From assembly GCA_030295235.1 (NCBI GenBank), contig AP026130.1, positions 1,302,001 to 1,366,000 on the forward strand: a DNA stretch of 64,000 nucleotides. Direction: 5' to 3'. Shown here piece after piece: positions 31,963 to 43,970 of the stretch. This stretch comes from Fistulifera solaris (Eukaryota; Bacillariophyta; Bacillariophyceae; Naviculales; Stauroneidaceae). The notes under the pieces were generated by a model, which did no database searches, was not told the DNA's origin, and worked only from the letters and a program-made list of their open reading frames with translations. Both the position numbers and the translations under genes were made by a program. Position 1 is the stretch's first letter. The number at the start of each line of letters is the position of its first letter.

Positions 31963-33299
31963 TACGTTCATAAGCCCCTATCTAAACATGTGAACACCAA
32001 TTTGCTATAGTTTCTATTATTGCGGATTAAATTGATATTTTTTGCGCTCTGTCGCGCTGCCTTCGAAAGCCACCAGTGATATCCCGCAGAGATGATTTGA
32101 ACTAATAAAAGATGAGAAGTCTATTCCTTACAACGTCAGTTGGCAATGTATTATTGTAGTGAAGAGCAGTGGCGGTTTGTCGCTTTAACTCTCATTCTGC
32201 CTAGAGTAATTCTTTATAAAATCAGTCACGAAGAGATAAGCGCCCTTGGCCGGATCACTCGTCCGAGGGCTAAGGGCCGATCAACAATCAACAGTCGGCT
32301 CTGACGAACGCCGCATCCCGCATCAGCTTGGCATCTCTAGGACCCCTCCTAGAAAATCAGGGTTTTGAAACTGAAAGCCCATTGTAAAGAGTATCAGAGA
32401 CGCATGACGCATGACGCATGTGAAGTATCAATGAAAGAGGCGATTCGCACTGTTCTCACTTCTCACTAATGACTAGACTAATGAGCGCTCGCTGACTTCT
32501 TGAGCAAATTCTTAAACCGTCGTGGGTTACGGACGGGTTTGAGTTACGATTAGAAAGCCTTATCGGCAGTCGGCACAACGCACAACTGCTGGCGAACTTG
32601 CAAATATTCCTAATCATCTATCATCTCGAATCTCTAAGTGGTGCTAAGTGATAACAGATAAGAGATCAGTAAGTGATATGAGTGTTCCCATTTCGATTTG
32701 CACGTTTTTGGGTTCGGAGTTCGGAGTATGCTCTTAGCTCTAGCGCTCTAGCGCTATGTGCTATGTGCTATTGCTAGTTTATGTAGGATGATGGATGATT
32801 CAACTAGCAGAAAGCAAAACGTAAACCACAACAGACAGCAGGGTAACAGGCAACGGGAGACGGGAGACGGGAGTTGTCAGTTGTCAGTTGTCATCGTGCA
32901 TGGTGCATGCAGTATGCAGTCTTTGTTTTTTGTTTTTTGTCCTCTAGTCTACAGGCTACAGGTATACAAAGTACAGGTATTTTTTAGTCTACAAAGTACT
33001 GTCTTATTGTCTATTGTCTATTTTGTTCTACAGAAGAAGGGGACCTACGTATGTCGAACTCGTGACCGAATTGATTACTGTAAACAGGGCCAAACTGTAA
33101 TAAGTGATCAACTTTAACCTTCCTTTAACTCGATAACTATTTTATAGAAAGACTTAAGGACCACGAAAAAAGAAGAAAGGTAAGGTCTTATAGACTAGAC
33201 TAGAGATTTTCATTTCTTCCTGACATCTTTCAAGAACTTTCATCATTCAGCAGAGCCATCCAATGGCAACTACCAACCCCAAAGGGTCGACACTCACAA
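31963..33299. other. Intergenic region rich in short tandem duplications
   Basis: No gene supported. From about 32390 to 33020 the DNA is a chain of 5-12-bp units, each repeated two or three times in tandem, e.g. gggagacgggagacggg near 32861 and gttgtcagttgtcagttg near 32873. The duplications are local and unrelated in sequence to each other. A similar texture is seen at 42100-42830. Confidence 0.5.
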
Positions 33300-34031
33300 A
33301 TGTTTCTCCATTTCCATTGCCTCATTCCGGCGACTAACACAGAAATGAACGTCGCGGTAGCGATTGAAGCGAATAATGCGGCAGTATCTTGCATCTGCCA
33401 AGGACAACTGGATGAAGCACGCGTCCTCCTTGTCGGATCGATTCGATCGATGAAAGATCAGTTAAATGTGGACGCTGGAGATGCCACAGCAGAATTGCTT
33501 AAACAACCAAACCAGATGCCAAGTGCTGTCTTATCTCTTCAATCGGTATCGGTCTTTAGCTTGGCATCATATGATGCTTTTCAAAAACGTAACATCGAAA
33601 GTTCTTCTCTTTCCCTGTTCGATCGAGTCTATCGCATAAGATCACCGTGCGCTGACAACCAGAGCCTCATCAGCGCAATTATTCTTTACAACATGGCTAT
33701 GGTCTTTCATTTGGAGATTCTGTTGGGGAAATGCCATCAATTAGAGAAAGTAGAGCAGCTTTATTTGATGTGTGATGTTATCGCTCAGCAAAGCAAATTG
33801 ACATGCTCGCAAGCTAGTCTTCTCACCTTGGCGGCACTCAACAATACGGCTCATCTCAGTTCGATGTATCTGATGACTCGTGAAACTGGCCATGCTCTGG
33901 ATGATCTCATAAGTGAACTGGCTTTTCTAAACCGTGATAACACTATTATGGACGATGACTTGCTAATCTTTCAAATGAACGCCTTTCTGCATTCGACGGG
34001 GCAAGGCTTTCGTACCGCGCCCTCTGCGTGA
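33300..34031 (+). CDS. Small helical TPR-like protein, tandem paralogue 2
   Basis: 243 residues from ATG 33300; an internal ATG at 33344 (MNVAVAIEANNAAV) matches the start of the paralogue better. Helical repeats: ANNAAVSCICQGQLDEARVLL, then ISAIILYNMAMVFHLE (about 125), and TLAALNNTAHLSSMYL (about 175). The C-terminus is FRTAPSA. Protein similarity to 31273-31962 is clear but moderate, concentrated in the helices, while the segment about 55-95 differs. Same strand, 1.3 kb apart, so a tandem duplication separated by repeat-rich spacer. Function unknown. Confidence 0.65.
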   Translation: MFLHFHCLIPATNTEMNVAVAIEANNAAVSCICQGQLDEARVLLVGSIRSMKDQLNVDAGDATAELLKQPNQMPSAVLSLQSVSVFSLASYDAFQKRNIESSSLSLFDRVYRIRSPCADNQSLISAIILYNMAMVFHLEILLGKCHQLEKVEQLYLMCDVIAQQSKLTCSQASLLTLAALNNTAHLSSMYLMTRETGHALDDLISELAFLNRDNTIMDDDLLIFQMNAFLHSTGQGFRTAPSA

Positions 34032-34129
34032 TACGTCTTATACCAGTAGAATAAACTTTGTTCGTTTAACAATCAAAATTAGGCTAAGCACAAAAGACTA
34101 TTTTTAATTAGGTAGACAATACGTTCCTG

Positions 34130-35726
34130 TTAAAGTAGCAAGGTAACAGGATTTTCAATATGCCCTTTGAAAGCAGCCAGCCACTGAGCTCCCACTGCAC
34201 CATCAACCACTCGATGGTCGCAAGACAAGGTGGCAGTCAAGACTTCGCTTTCTTGATAAATCGTGTCTGGATCATTTGACGGCACAATACGCGTTTCTAA
34301 AGCCCCTACTGCCAAAGCGCATGCTTGCGGTTCTCGAATGATAGGTGCACACGCCTTAATGCCGTACATCCCTAGATTGAGGAAAGTAAATGTTCCCACT
34401 CCATTCGTTAACGGAGCTATGGCCTCTGCGTTTGGATCCAAAGCTGAAACGGCCGTTGCCAGTTCTTTGGCGATTGCCTTCAACCCACGTCGGCCCACAT
34501 CCCTCAACACCGGGGTATATAACTCATCACCACTTCCCACTACTACATTCATATCCACAGCATCGTATACGCGCACAAAGTCGCCCATCCATGCCGCGTT
34601 AACCGTGGGGACCGCCTGCATCGATAAGGCCGCTGCCTTGATGAGCAACTCGTAAACACCAATTTCCGGCATTCCCAGCGAGTCGCGTAATTTCAACAAT
34701 TCATCACAATTGATATCGACCGTCAAATAGTAGTGAGGGACGTTGCGCTTGGATTGTGCAAGCCGAGCGGCCACCTCTTTCGAGGCATCACTGAGTGGGT
34801 AGTCGGTAAATCCGTCACCGAGTGTCGGTGTGGCTGTAGCTACTGCAACCGCACCTGGAGCCTCCGTAGGTGGGGCCGTCACTGCTGCTACAGCTGCCGA
34901 AGGAACAAATTCGTGTACATCTGCAGCAAGAATGCGACCTCCGGGCCCTGTGCCAGGAATGGCCGCCAAATCATATCCGAGTTCTTTTGCCACTTTGTAA
35001 GCTTTCGGCGATGCCACGATGCGATCTCCATTTGCCGACAAAGCTGCTGGAACTGCTGCAGGTGTTGGTGGTGGCGGGGTGACCGCTGTGGGAGATGCTA
35101 CCGGTGCAGCAGGTGGTAGTGGTGGTGCCGAGGATGCCGCTGGAGGTGCTGCTGATGTGGTGTCAAGGGAAAATGTCTGAAACGCCGCCACATCGTCGGC
35201 ACTATCGACCGTAACCATAATAGGTTCTCCGACTTTAATATCTCCCCCACCTGCTTGTACTAAGATTTTCGCCAGAACACCATCGTCTTGGGCTTCAAAA
35301 TCTACCGTAGCCTTATCCGTTTCCACACTGCAAAATACATCTCCGGCGGCGAACGAGTCTCCTTCTTTGAGATTCCATGAAGCGATGGAACCCGATTCCA
35401 TAGTCTAAATTTTGTTTCGATTGTGTTTTTTGCGTAGAATGAGAAATGATTGAGTGTCAGAATTGAAGCAAAGGAAAGCACAATCAAAGCGAAGGAAATA
35501 CAACCCCATTCGCTTAGCGCATACGTTTCGAATCGAACTTGCTCATTCTCTCTTTCTTTCGGCTGATTACATCATGAAGACTTACCGGTGACAAACTAGG
35601 CAGACCGACGACATGATGGGACGGTAAACTCGAGAATGGTCGAAGAAGAATGGACTGCTGATAGCGCGTGAAGACAGCACTGTGCTTCCGTAACAAATAG
35701 CGAGTCAAAAGAGATGCTGTCGTCAT
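34130..35726 (-). CDS. Dihydrolipoamide acetyltransferase (pyruvate dehydrogenase E2), mitochondrial
   Basis: Core of the pyruvate dehydrogenase complex; moves acetyl groups from lipoamide to CoA. Exon 1 (35586-35726) encodes an Arg-rich, acid-free leader (MTTASLLTRYLLRKHSAVF..), then LPSLSP. Exon 2 (34130-35404) opens with TMESGSIASW, so the 181-nt intron 35405-35585 splits the lipoyl-domain start LSP|TMESG. The lipoyl lysine is in ETDKATVDFE. An Ala/Pro/Val linker leads to the peripheral-subunit-binding domain (ASPKAYKVAKELGYDL...GPGGRILAADV) and the catalytic domain with DHRVVDG near the C-terminus. Total 471 residues, one lipoyl domain. The E2 of a branched-chain or oxoglutarate complex would lack this exact combination; PDH E2 is the best call. 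Confidence 0.92.
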
Positions 35727-36185
35727 CTTTGTCGAGGCGATCGTCTAAATGAGTGATGTCACTATACAATGATTGAAGGATGAAAGGGGTCCTCTAAAAA
35801 AGGAGAAAGCGTTGACGTTAATAACGAAGCAAACAATTCGTTCATGTTCATTGCGCCTCGCTTCGTCGTCTATTCATTCATCATTCATCGCGTCGATCAT
35901 CGCGATCTTCGCGATGAGAAAAACGGACGGATGGCGGACGCGCGAAAAATTCTCCATTCCATCATGACTCAATCCAATCGTGCGCAAAACGGGCAACACT
36001 TTGTGTCTATAGTAAACTTTGACGTACGAAATAAGACCTTAACCTTAAGCGCAGCGGAACTTTAGACCCTATCATGTCATTGCGTTTCAATACACACCCA
36101 TTCTCATTCATTTATTGTTCATTTCTTCATTCATCATGTAATCATTATGCATTAGCTCTCTTATTCATGGTCAAATCAAAACACA
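35727..36185. other. Divergent intergenic region
   Basis: Between PDH E2 (minus) and the unknown plus-strand gene. Many ATTCATT-like runs, no gene supported. Confidence 0.4.
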
Positions 36186-37316
36186 ATGAAAATCCAGAGG
36201 CTCTTCATCGCCGTGACAGCAGGCCTCCTATTTCCTTATGTTTCCACGCTCTTAACATCTTCATCGCCGTCGACATCACCATCAAGAACTCATTTATCCC
36301 TTGCTTCTTTATCTTCATCAATCTCTTTTACGCGATTTCTTCCTCATTCGGCATCTCGTACCAGAGGAGCAATTCAATACTATCTGCAGCAGCATTATAA
36401 TGTCTCCTGCCCTGCACAAATTGTACAACACAATGCGTTTGCAGCGACCTTGACATACGAACTGCCATTCACGGCCATTGAATGGGAATATTTGACAGTT
36501 CGCTTACAACTGCACGTAGAAGAGACGTGTGCAGAGGGATGCTTTGTAAGAATTCAAGTTGAACCGGCGTGGACGGAATGGTGGGTTCGCAAAGCTTTGC
36601 GAGACATAGAATGCGGTCTGTTAGCGACGCCGCGGCTTTTACGACGACAAATGATCTTTTCAATACACAATTCTACTCAGTATAACACAACAATCGCAGC
36701 AACGAACGTGACAGCATTCATGTGGAGGGATTTTTGTTGGAATCAAGGCGGTGGTTTACCGTTACCACTGCCTCCATTCGTCGGCAAAGAAACACGTATC
36801 ATTCTCCCACCGGGTCTGGTCGAGCGCATTCGTTCCATAAAAACGAAAGAAGTTTACTATCAAGTCGACAATCCGGGATGGCTGTCCTTGTACCCGGTTT
36901 ACACTCACATCGGGCGCGTACGATTTCTGCCCCGTCGAACGAATCTTCGGAATGCACTGCCAGATACTATTCTTCTCGATTGGCAAGTACAAGTACGGCC
37001 GTATCCTGAAACGAGGCGAATCGTGGAATGGTTTACCGAAACCATTGTGGTGACACTAACACGTAATTTATATGTCCATTGCACCGAGCCGGAGTCAGTC
37101 ATCAATGTATGGGCACCGATAGGGCGACCCGGCGCGTTTTGGACGTTGCGTAAGGATTCTTGGTTCGGTGGAGTCTGGGAGGCGCGACGAACAGATCAAC
37201 GTGCTCCATGGCGACAAATCATTGATCTAGGGCGTCCCTGGACGTGGGGGCGGTCGCATGATTTATCTCAAATGAATGCGACTACTACATGGACAGATGG
37301 GTACTTCCACGACTGA
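36186..37316 (+). CDS. Unknown secretory or organellar protein
   Basis: 376 residues in one frame; not recognised. The N-terminus (MKIQRLFIAVTAGLLFPYVSTLL) is a signal peptide or anchor, followed by a Ser/Thr-rich stretch to about residue 60 that resembles a transit peptide. The rest is rich in Trp and Arg (e.g. PAWTEWWVRKALRDIECGLL near 125-145, and WFGGVWEARR) with several N-x-T/S sequons, and looks like a beta-rich soluble domain. Four Cys, not in a known motif. The stop codon lies inside TTCCACGACTGA, a partial inverted copy of the dispersed stem-loop element, so the 3' end may have been shaped by it. Function unknown. Confidence 0.6.
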   Translation: MKIQRLFIAVTAGLLFPYVSTLLTSSSPSTSPSRTHLSLASLSSSISFTRFLPHSASRTRGAIQYYLQQHYNVSCPAQIVQHNAFAATLTYELPFTAIEWEYLTVRLQLHVEETCAEGCFVRIQVEPAWTEWWVRKALRDIECGLLATPRLLRRQMIFSIHNSTQYNTTIAATNVTAFMWRDFCWNQGGGLPLPLPPFVGKETRIILPPGLVERIRSIKTKEVYYQVDNPGWLSLYPVYTHIGRVRFLPRRTNLRNALPDTILLDWQVQVRPYPETRRIVEWFTETIVVTLTRNLYVHCTEPESVINVWAPIGRPGAFWTLRKDSWFGGVWEARRTDQRAPWRQIIDLGRPWTWGRSHDLSQMNATTTWTDGYFHD

Positions 37317-37351
37317 TTTGGGAAGATTAAGGACCAAATGATATTAAAGTG

Positions 37352-39353
37352 TTATGCTTCAGGACAGTTACGGGCACCACAGCACAAGCACGTGACTGTA
37401 CAATCCACTTCGAGGATAGCCAGTTGAGATTCCAGAGTACCTCGCTCGCGACACAAGGTTTCAGATATTTCTCCCGTAAGACCCGTATTCGTCAATACCA
37501 GTTCTTCAAGTTGTGTGCATTCATCGAACTCGGCCGGTATTGTTCCGGAGAGTGCATTATCATTGAAACGAATAACACGCAGAGTATCGCACGCTAGGCG
37601 GATGTCTTCGGTTAGGACACCGCGAAATTGAGCTCCACTTAGGTCCAGAGTCTGCAGGTCGGGTACAAGAAACAATTCCGAAGGAATTTCTCCTTTCATG
37701 CTAGTCGCATGCAAATCTAGTGCTTCCTGGGAAGACATGTTACTGATCGTGGCCGGTATTGTGCCGGACAATGCTTGATTTTCTCCTAACAGTAACTCTC
37801 TCAAGTTCGAATGGGAGAACAGATTCATGGGAACTTGCCCGTCCAAGTGATTTCCTGATAGCCCTAACGTTTCTATCGAGATCATTCACAAAACGTTAGG
37901 TGCTATTGGTCCTCTGCATACTCTTACTTTCTATTTCATGATGACGTACCGAGAAGAGGTAATACTCCCAATAAGGATGGAATCGTTCCAGTAATGCCGT
38001 TTGCATCCACATGAAACTCTCGCAGCTTTTCCAGCCTTACCAGTGCATCGGGCAAGGATCCTGTCAGATTGTTCGAACGGACGTTGAAAACTTCCAAGAA
38101 GGGATGGTTTGCATCTAGCTCAGTTGGAATTGTTCCAGTCAGCACATTGTTTTCCACATTCAGAACACGCAACTGAGTAAACACCTTAAATGCATCCAAA
38201 GATCCCTGGACATCCATGTTAGCAGCTAGAAACTCTTCCAAGTACGTGAAATGACGTAATTCTGGAGGTAGTTCGCCTTCAAGACGGATACGACTTTCAT
38301 GCAATTCAATGAGGCTGTCAGGGTCCGCAGTTGAGTATCTAGCGGACTCTAATAGTACCGAAAACATTCGGGTAATGTGAGGGACAATTGGCAAATAGAG
38401 GAATTTAGAACGAAATGATACTTACCAAAATCTAACCCAATCATTGCTCCTGTCGCATCACAAACAACTCCAATCCAATCACATTCCGATGTTTCTTGAT
38501 TGAGCCAATTTCTCGGCCTTCCCTCAACAGCACAATTGGACCGTCCCTCTCCACATGCCTCCCATCGCTCTCCTCCCATGGCAAAGTAAAAAACCGCCAG
38601 TAGATATCGTTGCAGAGACTCATCATATTTGCTCTCAGGTGTCCACCATGACGCTGCTTTGGCTTGCGGTGAATCGTTATCGAGTAAGGCCGTCTCATCC
38701 GAAATATTGTTCTGAACGAGCCAACCAACCTGTTCAGGAAAACTAGACATTGTCGGAGATGGCGTGGGCGGCAAGGTCGGCGCAATAAGAAGTCCTACAG
38801 ATTGATTCCCCGGACGAAGAAAGAAGTAGGTGCAAATGACGACCACAACAGCACCAACAGGAATAAGCGACCACCACGCAAAATTCCATTTTCGCGATGG
38901 ATGTGTAACTTCTTTTTCTTCTGATTCAGCAAGAACAACTGCAACAGCCCCAGAGTCTACCATTACCGGTGTCTCTACAGTTATAGCTGTCAAGGTAGCT
39001 ACGGGCTCTTCAAATGTGTCCGTGAAATCGGATGCGTCTCCGATGGGCACAGGTTGTGCCGGAATGTCGTGACGTGCGTTCTGTCTTGACCGCCTGTTCA
39101 TTCCTGCAATTCGAAATGCCCCCGGATGAAGAGATGGATCGTTACTTAGCGCAACGGAACAGCTGTTCTTGCTTCTAAGGACGGGTCTACGAAACAAAGA
39201 TGGGTTCTCATCACTCGCTGTCTCGGCGGAAAAGCGTCGGCAATCATTGTCGTCTTCAGCGTCCCCTGCCTTTGCTTCCTCTGCGATTGACGTCGGTGTT
39301 GCCCTGTTATATTCATCTTTGATGGATGGGGCAGCCTCTTTGTTTTTCTTCAT
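37352..39353 (-). CDS. LRR membrane protein, diatom receptor-like type
   Basis: About 615 residues over three exons: 38426-39353, 37950-38348 and 37352-37872. The introns are 77 nt each, both phase 1, with GTAAGT and GTACGT donors. The first exon encodes a ~170-residue hydrophilic, presumably cytosolic region, one transmembrane helix (WWSLIPVGAVVVVICTYFFL), then an extracellular cap: RYLLAVFYFAMGGERW...ECDWIGVVC, the plant-type LRR N-terminal motif. Exons 2 and 3 hold about ten LRRs of the LxxLxLxxNxLxGxIPxxL kind and a final Cys pair (CCGARNC). There is no kinase domain, which is the usual state in diatoms. The likely start is ATG 39353 (MKKNKEAAP); the open frame continues upstream to 39467. 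Role inferred: adhesion or recognition. Confidence 0.85.
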
Positions 39354-40121
39354 GACAAAATGGAATGAAGGGATATAAGTCAATGCTGTTGAACGAAATA
39401 CCTGGTAAGGACAAGCCGCGAGAGTTGCAGCTTGCAGGGCAAGCTTGTTGCTTGTTTTCTGTGGCAAAATACTGAGTACCTAAGTCCACAGTCAACTGCG
39501 AAGAAAAAAGATTTGCCGAATATGCCTCTTTTGAAATGACCACCTTCATCTCTACTCTCTACGGTACACAGAATCAGATAGTCACTTGCAATGGGGTCAT
39601 TCCTTAGCCCTTAACCCCTGCTGCTTTTGTGAGTTGTGAGTAGTCAGAGTCAGCCACAATGACCACTGTAGAATGTCGATACTTTATCGCTTATATTGCA
39701 TAATTGACGCATTCCGCCGTACTGTAGTCATTTCTATAAGGAATGCGCGACTTGCGACTTGCGACTGCGAATTGTAAGGTTACTACTAGAGATTAGAGAC
39801 ATCGACAGCGAACAACCTTAACCCTTGCGTCGATGTAGTTCGGGAGTGAAGAAGCATCGAAAAGCAGTTCGTCGTCGTATCGTCGTCGCGCACACACGCG
39901 GCCCATTTCCTATTTTGCTCATGCCCATTTGTCTTCTAACAACTTACTCCGTATTTCTTATTTGACATTATAACTATTTATACGTGCTGCCAAAACTTAA
40001 CTCTCTAAAGCGATCAAAATAGAAATCCAAGGATTCTCGATGCACTTGTGTCGCGCACTGAGAAGACCTGATTTCGCACAAAAACGTCACATCTGCGACC
40101 GCCACATTCAATGTTCATGCG
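39354..40121. other. Intergenic
   Basis: Promoter side of the LRR gene and 3' side of the HMG gene. A small slippage repeat (gcgacttgcgacttgcgac) lies near 39748. No gene supported. Confidence 0.4.
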
Positions 40122-41462
40122 CTAGTTATCAGCTGCACTAAAGTTCAAGGAATCAAATTGGTCTTCAAAAAAAGGAACATCCTGCCACTCTAACTCATCT
40201 TGGGAATTATAATGATCCGTCAAAGTTGTTACGGCGGACTGATCATCAGCATCTGTATCCACCAATGGCGCAAGAGGCGCTGATGGAGCTGCCATTTCCA
40301 TTTCAAACTTTGCTGTAGTTCTTCCACGAAGAGGAGAAACGATACGCTGTACTCCGTCCCAAGTCTGCTGAATTTGCTCAATTGGAAATTCTCCAGTTGG
40401 AAAAGACATTCCTTGCCCCGAGTAAATGACGTTTTGACTGCTAGGGCACTCTGTGAGTGACGAGCATGGTACTTGCTGCATGCCCATAGACCCTCCATTG
40501 ATGTGAAATTGCTGCAAGCTTTGAGAATAGAGTGCTGATGTCGCACCCAACACTGTCGGTTCCGACAATGGCTGCCATGCCAGCACCTGTGTGTAGTTCT
40601 GTCTCTGCGGAAACAATAACTGAGGCGTCGCCTGGTTCGTGCACATGGTGGGCATTACGCCGCTACTGACTTGTCGATGAAAAGTATTCCCCATCTGGGA
40701 ACCAAAGATTTGCGGAGCTTCCTGGAGTACTTGAGACGGAATCATCGTTGCGTTGCCAGGCTGATACAAAGTCTGAACGTTCGGGGGCGGAAGAAACATT
40801 ATCGTTGTCTGCCCGGCATCGTTGCTTTGCATTGGCATGGAGACTCGACGAATCGTCGTTTGCCCAACTTGATCGTTTCCCTGGAGCTGCTGCAGCTGAG
40901 CAGGTGTGATGACTCCCATGGACGGATGGGTCGCAATCATGTTCTTGTTCATACGTTGCAATTGCAGCAGAGAGTTATCTTGTTGATAGGTAAAAGGCAA
41001 GCTGCTGCAACTGTTGGCACTAAGCTGCAGATGCTTCCAAATGGCGAGCTCGCGATCGAACTTGATCTTCTCGATATGCGCGCGCTGCATGAAGAGCGCT
41101 TTCAGCGATGGTGAAATGCACTTCCATTTGCTGGCAATTGCCGTCGCCAGACCTTTGAAACCCATCTTTACGCTCGCCTCTTGGGGATTCTTTGTTTTGA
41201 TGAGATCTTTGGTATCACTGCGATCGATGACGAGCGTTGCGAGATCCTGGCTAGTCAAGGTATCTATGCTTGATAATTTGCGATCTCCGGCCTGAATGCG
41301 AGCGCGCGCTAGTTGGAAGAAGATGTTGTAAGCGCTGAGAGGACGCTTGGGACGTCCGTCTGACTTCTTTCTTTTCTTTCTCGCGGATACTTTCTCATCG
41401 TGAGAAAAGGAGGCTTTGTTGTTCATAACGGGGTCGATGGGTGAAACCGGATGCGGTTTCAT
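40122..41462 (-). CDS. HMG-box protein with an insertion in the box and a Gln/Met-rich C-terminus
   Basis: The HMG box opens with GRPKRPLSAYNIFFQLARARI and continues, after an unusual ~40-residue insertion (SSIDTLTSQDLATLVIDRSD...), with GFKGLATAIASKWKCISPSLK to FDRELAIWKH. These correspond to helix 1 and helices 2-3 of the fold. A KKRKK cluster just before it is a likely nuclear signal. The following ~280 residues are rich in Q, M, S and P, as in an activation domain. The C-terminus is acidic and aromatic (DEL-EWQDVPFFEDQFDSLNF), which could be an activation helix. Start chosen at ATG 41462 (MKPHPVSP); the open frame runs to an ATG at 41612 but that extension is poor. DNA bending and transcription control inferred. 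Confidence 0.8.
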   Translation of the reverse strand: MKPHPVSPIDPVMNNKASFSHDEKVSARKKRKKSDGRPKRPLSAYNIFFQLARARIQAGDRKLSSIDTLTSQDLATLVIDRSDTKDLIKTKNPQEASVKMGFKGLATAIASKWKCISPSLKALFMQRAHIEKIKFDRELAIWKHLQLSANSCSSLPFTYQQDNSLLQLQRMNKNMIATHPSMGVITPAQLQQLQGNDQVGQTTIRRVSMPMQSNDAGQTTIMFLPPPNVQTLYQPGNATMIPSQVLQEAPQIFGSQMGNTFHRQVSSGVMPTMCTNQATPQLLFPQRQNYTQVLAWQPLSEPTVLGATSALYSQSLQQFHINGGSMGMQQVPCSSLTECPSSQNVIYSGQGMSFPTGEFPIEQIQQTWDGVQRIVSPLRGRTTAKFEMEMAAPSAPLAPLVDTDADDQSAVTTLTDHYNSQDELEWQDVPFFEDQFDSLNFSAADN

Positions 41463-43970
41463 GATGCGTTGCGGAGGAAGATTCAGGTAAATGCGGAGAG
41501 CTACTCTTTCGTCTTCGTCGCAATGGAGGTGCGGGGATGGGGAAATGCAAGCAAAACTTCGTCTGCAATGAAGTTTCTTCTTGTTAAGGTTGACTTTTCT
41601 TAACACAAGCACACGCGTCTGGAGAATGAAAGGATGTGCATTTGACGATTTCAGCGAAAATGAGATACATTCCTCAGCCCGTATTATTTGACATAATAGG
41701 TTCCTCTGACTTAGGCTGATGATGATTCATTCACTTTCTCTTGCTTCTCCGTTCGCGCTTCTTGGTCGGCGGTCGGCGGCAATTCGCTACTTTATTACCA
41801 TAAAGTCGTCAGGAAGACCTGGGACTTGTTTGATCGCAACCCGTCACTACAGTTTACTATAGGATCAAGTCCGGTGATAACAAGGGAGCGAATTTAAAAC
41901 TAGAAAGTGAGAACAAAACTTCCTAGAGTATTTGCGGAGCTTCCGTACCAGCGATAAGAGCTTAAATGTTCGTGTACATAGCTACTTTAGATTCGTTCAC
42001 TAATCACTACACTCTTCTTCAGGTTCTAGATAATGTACCGAATGTGAGGGTTTTTATGATTCATGACCTGTTACCTGCTACTTGCTACTTCTCAATTTTC
42101 ATGGCAAGATGCAAGATTGCTGTGAAACGCCGATCCAGCAAGCAGCAACCCAGCAACCAGAAACACTCTAAGCTCGTTGTTGCTAGCTAAGAGAAAGAGA
42201 CATGCGCATGGAGGATGGGGGATGATGGCGATTTCTCCCTACTACCAGGTACCAGTAGCTAAAGAGACCTCTAGAGAGCACCTCACAGCTCACAGAAGCA
42301 GAGCTAAAGACTTTATGTTATACGGAGTAGTCTTTAGTCTTCAGAGCCAGAGCAGAGAGCGATGAGCGACGAGCGACGAGCGGTGACATGACATACTGAA
42401 CAAGAACCCAAGACCAAGACCAAGGCCCAGGGACCAGGAGTCCAGGAACCAGGAACAAACAATAGCTATAGTTATTGGTTAACGATCACGGAACAAGAGC
42501 GCTACAAACAATAGCTATAGTTAATGGTTAATGGTTAACGATCACTCAACTCAACCTACGAGTAATCTACTCTACTCGACGATTGAGACAAGGGGATTAT
42601 TGCCCCTTGCTTGAGATGTTTTTTCTTGAAGTTTCGACTCATGACTTCTTCCAAAACTGCACAGAGATTGTATAAGGTCGAACTGTACACATTCGACTTC
42701 GCCCCGGCTGTCGGCGAAGTTGCTTCCGTTCCAATCATTGTTTGATACTGGAATGTTGACTCGGGACTCGGGACTGCATGAGGCATGAGGCATGAGGTAG
42801 ATCGTACAATGTAGACTACAATAGCAAACGTATTCCGCATGACATAAATATCTTATGGAAAAAATAAAAATGAAAACGCTTTTCAGCAACTTAATCCACT
42901 TTACTAAATAGTTACTGGTTACTGGTAAACTTTCTAGAGAGATAACTCTAGACATATTCACGTGTTCCGCGATTCGTGACTCATCTCAACCCCCTCTGGA
43001 CAGTCTATAGCTATAGGCTCTAAACCATGAGTCCCCACGCTTTTTGGCTTATTCTTTAACATTGTGTGGCTTCAAAAAAACAAGGTCTTTCGCCAGCATT
43101 TGCACATTGAGTGAGTAAGTGAAAGCCTCTTAGCTTCTGTTATTTTCCACCTACCTTACCTTGCCGCTGCACTGCATAACTGCGTACCATTAGTCGAACA
43201 GAAAATGGCGTGACAACGTTCATAAATACACTACGACGGTTACGTGAGTTTGCGTAGACACTCGAAACGCTGAATCTCTTTCCTTGCTGCATTTGGAGCA
43301 TAAAATGTTGCTTATTAATGTCATGTTTCTATGTCGTTGAAAATAACGACAAAGTCGGTGCAAACCAGAGCCGTAAATTGATGAAGTCGAAGTCACATAG
43401 ACCTAATACCAGTATCCGGAAACTCCCCTTAGGGGGCCCACGTAAACGCTCGTAGGCTTGGAAACGTTGCATCTATTTTCTTTTCATGTGCCGTACACAG
43501 GTAACTTGAACTTTCGAATCATGCGTATTGTTTTTATAATTGTGACAATGGATTTTGTCGCGACCGGACTCGAGAGACGATGAGCTCGATTTCGATAAGT
43601 GGTCGAATGACTACCTGCATCAATAAAATTCCTACTGGGCCTACGTGAATTTTACGTAGAGAATTGAAGCATTGTTTCTTCGCTTTTCTGAACGTTTTGA
43701 TTTCGATTTGACTCATTTTTTATTAAATGAGTGCAAATGATTGATGTTTCAAAAGCATTTTATCGCAAATCAGTTGTAAGACTACCCGAAAAAGGGATGA
43801 TGCATGATGCGTCTATATCTCTATTCTCTATAGGATTTGCACAATATCCGGGTTCCGCTTCATGATCGTTTTCCGCCGTCCGACGATGCCGTCCGCATAA
43901 AAAAATTACTCTGTATGCTGTTTACCTGGTACTATAGTTAGCAAGCAAATAACAACGGTAAAATCAAGAA
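41463..43970. other. Long intergenic region with short tandem duplications
   Basis: About 2.4 kb without a supported gene. Between 42100 and 42830 there are many small tandem duplications (gagcgacgagcgacgagcg near 42365; gaggcatgaggcatgaggta near 42780). A larger direct repeat starting acaaacaatagctatagtta lies at 42455 and 42504. An inverted partial stem-loop core lies at 42770. The rest is featureless to me. Confidence 0.5.
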
